From a virus, in the IMG/VR virus record IMGVR_UViG_3300046514_000687, positions 1 through 64,000 of that record: 64,000 bases of DNA. One strand, written 5' to 3'. Under the pieces are notes generated by a model. That model was given only the letters and a program-made list of their open reading frames with translations, did not search any database and had not been told where the DNA came from. Every line of letters begins with the position of its first letter. The stretch's first letter is position 1. This document shows, piece by piece, positions 59,512 to 64,000 of this stretch. Made by a program: the position numbers and the translations under genes.

Positions 59512-60126
59512 GTGACCTACGAGACCTGCCCGGTCTGCCAGAACATCGGCGGCGCTGGCAACGCCGACTGCCCCGGCCACGACGACGAGATCCCCGAGGA
59601 CTTCCGCCCCGCCGGCCTGGACCGCGAGACCGCCAGCGCCATCTGGAGCACCAAGCGGTGCGACGGGTGCGGGCGGACCCTCCCCGCCGCTGAGATCGTG
59701 GTCGTAGGCCGCGGGTGGGTCAACTGCGGGGACTGCGCCGCCGCCCCCGCCACGCCCCCGCCGTACTGCCAGGACCCCGAGCGCTGCGGCCAGAACGACC
59801 CCATCAGCGAACAGTATGGGTTCACTCACATCGCCTACTGCCAGAGCTGCGAGGCCGCTCACGCGCTGGAGGAGCGCGGGATGCCGCTGATCGCGGGCGC
59901 CAGCGAGGAGACCCTCAGCCAGCGCATCGACCGGGAGCTGGCCGAGGAGGCCGTCCAGGCCGAGGTCGACTTCGCCCAGGGCCGCTGCTGGGTCTGCCAG
60001 CGCAAGCTCGCCGACTACCCTAGCCTCATCAGCCAGCGAGAGTGCTACTTCTGCAGCCAGGAGCTAGCCTGCTTGGTCGCCGAGGCCGAGGCGGAGTTCG
60101 GCGTCAAGTTCCAGAAGGAGGTCTAG
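59512..60126 (+). CDS. Multi-zinc-ribbon protein, 204 residues
   Basis: GTG behind AGGAGG. At least four Cys pairs: CPVCQN, CDGCGRT...CGDC, YCQSCE and CWVCQRKL...CYFCSQE. These probably form two or three zinc ribbons separated by a helical region. First gene of operon D; function unknown. Confidence 0.65.
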   Translation: MTYETCPVCQNIGGAGNADCPGHDDEIPEDFRPAGLDRETASAIWSTKRCDGCGRTLPAAEIVVVGRGWVNCGDCAAAPATPPPYCQDPERCGQNDPISEQYGFTHIAYCQSCEAAHALEERGMPLIAGASEETLSQRIDRELAEEAVQAEVDFAQGRCWVCQRKLADYPSLISQRECYFCSQELACLVAEAEAEFGVKFQKEV

Positions 60127-60495
60127 ATGGACACCACTGCACCCCGCCTGACCGTCGCCGCCCTGGCCGACCGCCTGCTGGCCCTGCTGCCCGCGCTGGC
60201 CGACGACGAGGGCGCCGTAGTGGAGGCTCACGCCAGCGTCGTGCTGGCCCGCCGCGACCTCGCCAACGCCGAGATGCACGCCTGGGACCAGGACCTCGTG
60301 GAGGGCTCCAACGCCGAGAAGCGCGCCACCAGCCTGCGGAAGCAGACGCTCCAGGAGATCATCGAGGTCGAGCGCGCGGAGGGGCGCCTGCGCCGCGCGC
60401 AGTCCACCCTGCGGGTCCACGAGCAGGAGGCGCGGAGCCTGCGGGCGATCATCCCCGCGCTGGACACGCGCCTTATCGTCACGGAGCGGGAGTGA
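60127..60495 (+). CDS. Helical coiled-coil protein, 122 residues
   Basis: The ATG abuts the previous stop. Almost entirely alpha-helical, rich in Ala, Arg, Glu and Leu (ATSLRKQTLQEIIEVERAEG), consistent with a helical hairpin or dimer. No family recognised. Confidence 0.62.
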   Translation: MDTTAPRLTVAALADRLLALLPALADDEGAVVEAHASVVLARRDLANAEMHAWDQDLVEGSNAEKRATSLRKQTLQEIIEVERAEGRLRRAQSTLRVHEQEARSLRAIIPALDTRLIVTERE

Positions 60496-60498
60496 GCG

Positions 60499-60687
60499 AT
60501 GGACCAGTGCCACTACCACCCGGCGGTCGCCGGGTGGCGCGTCTGTCCGGGCTGCGCGATCACGCTCTGCGTGATGTGCCCGGCGGAGGTCGCCGGCGGC
60601 CAGCTCGCCTGCCGCCGCTGCGGCTACGTCATCGGGCAGTTCCGCCAAGCGCCGCAGAGAGAGGAGCCCCCGTGGCCGAGAGTCTAA
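60499..60687 (+). CDS. Small zinc-binding protein, 62 residues
   Basis: Cysteines in CHYHP...CPGCAITLCVMCP...CRRCGY resemble a B-box or zinc-ribbon arrangement. The next gene starts inside its 3' end. Confidence 0.65.
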   Translation: MDQCHYHPAVAGWRVCPGCAITLCVMCPAEVAGGQLACRRCGYVIGQFRQAPQREEPPWPRV

Positions 60688-60905
60688 CGATCCCGCTGGT
60701 AGGGCCGGCGCGGGCGCCCTGCGCCTGGCCTGTGCTGCCGGCCTGCCCGCACCTGGCGCGGGTCTACGTGGAGGCGCCGCCCGGCAGCGGCGCGTTCGTC
60801 GGGGTCTGCCGCGCCCACCAGCGGCGCTGGGAGCGTCAGTTCGCCGCGCAGATCGCCGCGCACTACAGGCGCCCCGCCGGCGGGGCGCCTGGCGAAGGGG
60901 GGTAA
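60672..60905 (+). CDS. Small protein, 77 residues
   Basis: GTG 60672 inside the end of the previous gene, behind GAGGAG. Pattern CAWPVLPACPHLARVYVE...CRAHQRRW suggests one zinc site. The last 15 codons contain a perfect 24-base palindrome. Confidence 0.58.
   Translation: MAESLTIPLVGPARAPCAWPVLPACPHLARVYVEAPPGSGAFVGVCRAHQRRWERQFAAQIAAHYRRPAGGAPGEGG
60867..60890. terminator. Perfect 24-bp palindrome inside a gene end
   Basis: AGGCGCCCCGCC and its complement, containing the same 16-base core found at 57049. It is within codons near the 3' end of the 60672 gene. Confidence 0.45.
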
Positions 60906-60908
60906 GCG

Positions 60909-61166
60909 ATGCGGTCCAGGGCGAGCAAGTTCTACGACACGCTAGATTACGAGGTCAGCAACGCCCGCGGGATTGCCTACGCGTTGCGCGAGGAGATCGG
61001 CAGCTACTGGCGCCACATGCACCGCTGCCGCAAAGAGGCTGCCCAGGCAGCGGCCGATCCGCCCGCCGACGCCTACACTCGCACCAGCACGCGGATCAGC
61101 GCCGACCGGAGCGAGAGGCAGCTCCGCCTCCTACTCGGCATCCGGCGCGAGGGCCTGGGCCGGTGA
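60909..61166 (+). CDS. Hypothetical helical protein, 85 residues
   Basis: ATG behind AAGGGGGG. Basic and helical (YALREEIGSYWRHMHRCRKE). The stop overlaps the next GTG. Unknown function. Confidence 0.58.
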   Translation: MRSRASKFYDTLDYEVSNARGIAYALREEIGSYWRHMHRCRKEAAQAAADPPADAYTRTSTRISADRSERQLRLLLGIRREGLGR

Positions 61167-61393
61167 GCGAGCCGTGGCGCGGACCCCACCACAGCGACGA
61201 CCGCATCTCCTACGAGGCCACAGTCGCCCGGCAGGGCGCGCGGATCGTGGCTGGACCGCGACACTACTGCCCCGGCTGCGGGCTCGACCTGCCCTGTGCG
61301 AACACGGAGCCGGAGGGCTGCTGGGCCTGCGTCAGCGGGCGGGGGTTCGACATCTGCCCGGCCTGCATGCTCATCGCAGTGGGACAGCGATGA
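61163..61393 (+). CDS. Small zinc-ribbon protein, 76 residues
   Basis: GTG overlapping the previous TGA. YCPGCGLDLPC...CWAC...CPAC gives four Cys pairs that could fold as a ribbon. The stop overlaps the next ATG. Confidence 0.62.
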   Translation: MSEPWRGPHHSDDRISYEATVARQGARIVAGPRHYCPGCGLDLPCANTEPEGCWACVSGRGFDICPACMLIAVGQR

Positions 61394-61653
61394 GCGCCCC
61401 GAGACTGCGGTTCAGCCTGGTCCACCGGACGAGGGACGGCGAGCACGTCGTCCAGCAAGCCGACCACTACGCCGCCATCGCCCAGGCCGCGACGGAGTGG
61501 CTTGCGCGCTGGCGCGCGGGGCGCCTGACCGTGGGGCGGAGCCACTGCCGCGCCTGGGGCGTGAACGCCCACGCCTGGCGGCTGGTCGGCCCGCCGCCAG
61601 ACTACGACGCGAGCTGGCTAGTCATCGTCGATGCGAGGAGGCTCCTGCCATGA
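61390..61653 (+). CDS. Hypothetical protein, 87 residues
   Basis: The ATG overlaps the previous TGA. Alpha/beta protein with 'HYAAIAQAATEWLARWRAGR', an even pattern of hydrophobic residues and no Cys pair. Unknown. Confidence 0.58.
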   Translation: MSAPRLRFSLVHRTRDGEHVVQQADHYAAIAQAATEWLARWRAGRLTVGRSHCRAWGVNAHAWRLVGPPPDYDASWLVIVDARRLLP

Positions 61654-61928
61654 GCGAGCGCCAGGCTAGTAACACGGGAGGGCCGGTTTCCGCCGCGCTC
61701 CTCGCCTTCGTCCGCGCCTACGCAAACGCCGACCACCTGGACGCCGACCAGAGCGAGGTAGCGCTCTTCCGCGCCTGGCTTGCCGCCGTCGGCGTACTCG
61801 GCGTCCGGGCCGAGGTTCCGCCCCGCGCTCAGACTGTCATGCGCGAGCATCCCGAGCTGTCCGAACTGCGCTTCGGGCCGGGTGGCGCCGACGACCTGCG
61901 GCTGGAGCCGCGCGGGGAGGATGCTTGA
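61650..61928 (+). CDS. Hypothetical protein, 92 residues
   Basis: The ATG overlaps the previous TGA. Helical N-terminal half (SAALLAFVRAYANADHLDAD), acidic C-terminus. The TTG start of the next gene overlaps its stop. Confidence 0.58.
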   Translation: MSERQASNTGGPVSAALLAFVRAYANADHLDADQSEVALFRAWLAAVGVLGVRAEVPPRAQTVMREHPELSELRFGPGGADDLRLEPRGEDA

Positions 61929-63133
61929 GCCGACGATGGCGTCTGTCTGCCGTGCTGCTGCTCGCCGGCCTGGGGCTCGCTCCGCCGGCCGGTGCGGCGC
62001 CGAGTGCGGCCATCACGGTGACCCCGTTCCTGCCGCCCGACTGCGCGGGCTTCAGCGGCGCGGCCCACGTGGGCACCGGCGTGATCACCGCGCCGGTGGG
62101 CCAGGTGATCGTGGCGGTCGCGGTCCACGACGGCAACGCCAGCCCGGTACTCGGGCCGAACCAGTGCATCCAGTTCACGACCGACGGCGCTTTCGTCAGC
62201 CCGCCCGGCCACGACTGCTACACGGTAAGCGGACTGGGGACCGCCGCGGTGACGGTGAGCGACGCGCCGCAGATGGACTGCGGGGGGATCAGCTTCGTGC
62301 AGGTGCTCACGCAGGCTGCGCTTACGCCCACGCAGACACCGACGCCCACGAGCACGCCCAGTTCCACGCCCCCGAGCACGCCCACGGGCACGCCCAGCCC
62401 TACGCCGACGGCCACGAGCACCGGCACCTCGCCCAGCACCGGGACCGCCACGCCATCGCCAACCGGCACGGTCACGGAGACGCCCAGTGCGACGCCCTCA
62501 CAAACGCCATCTCCCACCAGTGGGATTCCGGCTACTGCGACTCCAACGGGCCTACCTACTCTACTGCCGACGGTAGAGCCTACCGGGACGCCGAGTCCGA
62601 ATCCCCCTGGGACTGCGTCGCCCACGGCGACCGCTACCACCATGGCTAGCCTGACGCCGACCAGCACCGCGACCGGAGGGCCGAATGCGACGCCGACGCC
62701 GACGCCACCTCTCAGCGGAGGGGCTACTCCTACTGGCACTGCGACGGGCCTACCTACTCTGGTGCCGCCAGCGGAGCCTACCGCTACAGCATCTCCGCTT
62801 CCGACCCTACCTCTACCGCCGACCGCGACTGTGACACCGACTGTCCCAACAATCATTATTGGGACACCGACTGTCCCAATAACCGTTGCTGCGACACCCA
62901 CGGCGACTGCGCTGGTGATCAGCCTGCCGCCGGTCCCGCTGCCCCCGCCGGGCGGGATCCAGCGGGGCCTGCCGGCGCCGCTCCTAGCCGAGCGCGGCGG
63001 CCCCGCCGGATACCCGTTAGCCGAGGCCGCCGGGGAAACCGAGGTGCCGGTGGTGCCCGAGGTGCCGACGGTGCTGCTGCTCCTGACCGGCGCCCTGCTC
63101 ATCTGGCTCGCGCGCCACTGGAGGCGCCGGTGA
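61925..63133 (+). CDS. Secreted Thr/Pro-rich surface protein with PEP-CTERM-like tail
   Basis: 402 residues from a TTG start that overlaps the preceding stop. The N-terminal signal peptide is clear: SRRWRLSAVLLLAGLGLAPP, then AGA. A beta domain of about 110 residues follows, then about 200 residues of TPTPT/STPSSTP-type sequence (a stalk, probably glycosylated). The C-terminus is VPEVP + hydrophobic LLLLTGALLIWLA + RHWRRR, similar in layout to PEP-CTERM sorting tails. It would place a phage-encoded protein on the host surface. Such TP-rich stalks are common in chloroflexotes. Receptor masking or adhesion is inference. Confidence 0.72.
   Translation: MSRRWRLSAVLLLAGLGLAPPAGAAPSAAITVTPFLPPDCAGFSGAAHVGTGVITAPVGQVIVAVAVHDGNASPVLGPNQCIQFTTDGAFVSPPGHDCYTVSGLGTAAVTVSDAPQMDCGGISFVQVLTQAALTPTQTPTPTSTPSSTPPSTPTGTPSPTPTATSTGTSPSTGTATPSPTGTVTETPSATPSQTPSPTSGIPATATPTGLPTLLPTVEPTGTPSPNPPGTASPTATATTMASLTPTSTATGGPNATPTPTPPLSGGATPTGTATGLPTLVPPAEPTATASPLPTLPLPPTATVTPTVPTIIIGTPTVPITVAATPTATALVISLPPVPLPPPGGIQRGLPAPLLAERGGPAGYPLAEAAGETEVPVVPEVPTVLLLLTGALLIWLARHWRRR
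62833..62879 (+). repeat. Direct and inverted repeats in the TP-rich gene
   Basis: GACACCGACTGTCCCAA occurs at 62833 and again at 62863. TGTCCCAA (62842-62849) pairs with TTGGGACA (62859-62866) around a 9-base AT-rich loop. It is a local expansion within the repetitive stalk. Confidence 0.65.
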
Positions 63134-63345
63134 AGAACCGCCGAGTCCTGGTCCGCATCGTCGAGTCGGTCTACTACGACGTAGAGGTAGAGATTCCCGA
63201 CGGCCGCGCCACGGTCGAATACCTAGATGCCCTGGCGACCGCCGACTGCCTGGGCGATCTCGTCGACCCGACCCAGGCTAACGTCACCACGCGCACCTGG
63301 GAACCCATCGGGGAGCCCCCCTGGCCGGCAGCCCAGCCGCGCTAG
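63130..63345 (+). CDS. Hypothetical protein, 71 residues
   Basis: GTG overlapping the previous TGA. Opens with regular beta sequence (RVLVRIVESVYYDVEVEIPD). Ends Trp/Pro-rich. No family recognised. Confidence 0.58.
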   Translation: MKNRRVLVRIVESVYYDVEVEIPDGRATVEYLDALATADCLGDLVDPTQANVTTRTWEPIGEPPWPAAQPR

Positions 63346-63366
63346 AAGGGCCATTCCTGCGCCTGA

Positions 63367-63394
63367 GCGGCCCGGAGCGGGTACTCCGGGCCGC
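63367..63394 (+). terminator. Terminator hairpin before the glycosyltransferase gene
   Basis: Perfect 11-bp stem GCGGCCCGGAG/CTCCGGGCCGC with a 6-base loop. No U-tract; a TGTAAACT promoter-like element follows. Confidence 0.6.
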
Positions 63395-63401
63395 CGGCGT
63401 G

Positions 63402-63407
63402 TAAACT
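63402..63407 (+). promoter_or_regulatory. Weak -10 candidate TAAACT
   Basis: TG directly before TAAACT, between the hairpin and the glycosyltransferase start. Candidate only. Confidence 0.3.
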
Positions 63408-63443
63408 CACAGCCAGTAAGCAGAAGGGCGCCTAGGAGCGCGC

Positions 63444-64000
63444 GTGCGCGGGACCAGCCTCGCGGGCACCGTCCGAGCGGCGGCAGTGACGGCCTGGCAC
63501 GTCAGCGACTACGGGCCGGACCTCTGGCGGCTAATCTTTCCCGTGCAGGCGCTCCGCGCCTTCGACGGCTACCCCGTCGAGCTGGTCGACGGGCGCGCGC
63601 CGAACGCCTGGCAGCGCATCAGCAGCCACGCCGTCCTGCTCTCCCGCCCATCCGCCGCCACCACCGCCTGGTTCGACGTGGTGCGCGACGCCCAGCTCGT
63701 GCTGCTCGCCGACTTCGACGACGACGTGTTCACCGACGCCTACTACGCCCAGTGGGCGCGGTTCAGCGAGGGCGACACCGGCGAGCAGGCCTTTCAGGAA
63801 GCGCAGGCCCGCAACCTCCGCAGCCTCCGCAATATGCACGGCGCCACGGTCACCAGCCCGGCGCTGGCCGCGCTCATCGACACTGCCGCGCCGCGGCTGC
63901 CCGTGGCGGTGGTGCCGAACGCGATTCCCTGGGCGTACTGGCGGCGCCGCTGCCGGGCCGGCGGGCAGGCTCCGTCGGGCAGTCCGACTATCGGCTGGCT
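63444..64000 (+). CDS. Glycosyltransferase, GT-B-like, truncated by the window edge
   Basis: 185 codons visible; GTG behind CTAGGAG, with the frame open to the end. Start 'TAWHVSDYGPDLWRLIFPVQALRAF', then DAQLVLLADFDDDVF, ATVTSPALAALI, VAVVPNAIPW and a final PTIGW. This is the layout of group 1-type glycosyltransferases up to the inter-domain hinge (VPN ... IGW). It follows the TP-rich surface protein and could glycosylate it, or modify host surface sugars or phage DNA (all inference). Confidence 0.7.
   Translation, partial: MRGTSLAGTVRAAAVTAWHVSDYGPDLWRLIFPVQALRAFDGYPVELVDGRAPNAWQRISSHAVLLSRPSAATTAWFDVVRDAQLVLLADFDDDVFTDAYYAQWARFSEGDTGEQAFQEAQARNLRSLRNMHGATVTSPALAALIDTAAPRLPVAVVPNAIPWAYWRRRCRAGGQAPSGSPTIGW

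Noticed and set aside
62320-62780. Short repeated bases that could look like CRISPR or a minisatellite
   Set aside because: Units are irregular and encode the TP-rich stalk; no constant repeat with unique spacers exists.
1-64000. Prophage attachment site or integrase
   Set aside because: No recombinase motif and no repeated attachment-like sequence were seen; the tRNA alone is not enough evidence.

Overview
The window is a contiguous block of a tailed double-stranded DNA phage (or prophage) genome with siphovirus-type gene order. It is very GC-rich and densely packed: most genes overlap by 1-4 bases (TGATG, ATGA, GTGA), GTG and TTG starts are common, and ribosome sites are AGGAGG-like. No integrase, terminase, portal, polymerase or helicase is visible, so replication genes, terminase and probably portal lie outside. 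The host cannot be named from sequence. GC content, a Thr/Pro-rich secreted protein with a PEP-CTERM-like tail, and bacterial TATAAT promoters suggest a high-GC bacterium such as a chloroflexote or actinobacterium (inference only).

Layout. (1) 1-11.15 kb, left cargo region: a zeta-toxin-like kinase, a 2117-residue MuF-type head protein and a 1009-residue companion. Together the two large proteins carry six paralogous ADP-ribosyltransferase (ART) domains, an HExxH metallopeptidase domain and at least two unassigned domains, joined by short conserved linkers. (2) 11.2-11.44 kb: a CAU tRNA gene interrupted by a perfect 14-bp tandem duplication, a structured RNA segment and a terminator. (3) 11.45-18.7 kb, head and neck: prohead protease, HK97-fold capsid, decoration-like protein, gp6-like connector, stopper-like, gp10-like and tail-terminator-like proteins, and tail tube. 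(4) 18.8-30.7 kb, tail: assembly chaperone with a probable +1 frameshift, 1802-residue tape measure, tail-tip proteins. (5) 30.6-43.9 kb: a long series of fibres and receptor-binding proteins (Asp-box, lectin-like, collagen-like, tandem paralogues). (6) 43.9-50.2 kb, lysis and accessory: membrane proteins including a holin, a two-domain endolysin, a papain-family peptidase and an alpha/beta-hydrolase esterase. (7) 50.36-52.48 kb: a leftward island with a LAGLIDADG endonuclease and a gene split by an in-frame TGA. (8) 52.6-64 kb: four rightward operons, each launched by a near-identical promoter plus 5'-terminal hairpin cassette, encoding many small zinc-ribbon proteins, a ParB-like protein, a Cro/CI-type regulator, a transglutaminase-like protein, a secreted Thr/Pro-rich protein and the start of a glycosyltransferase.

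How it fits together. Late genes (0-50 kb, rightward) build the virion and lyse the cell, apparently helped by scattered extended -10 promoters and GC-rich hairpins. The 52-60 kb cassettes look like one co-regulated set. The most unusual system is the head-gene cluster of linked ART, peptidase and kinase domains: a candidate multi-effector payload that could be packaged in the capsid and delivered to the host.
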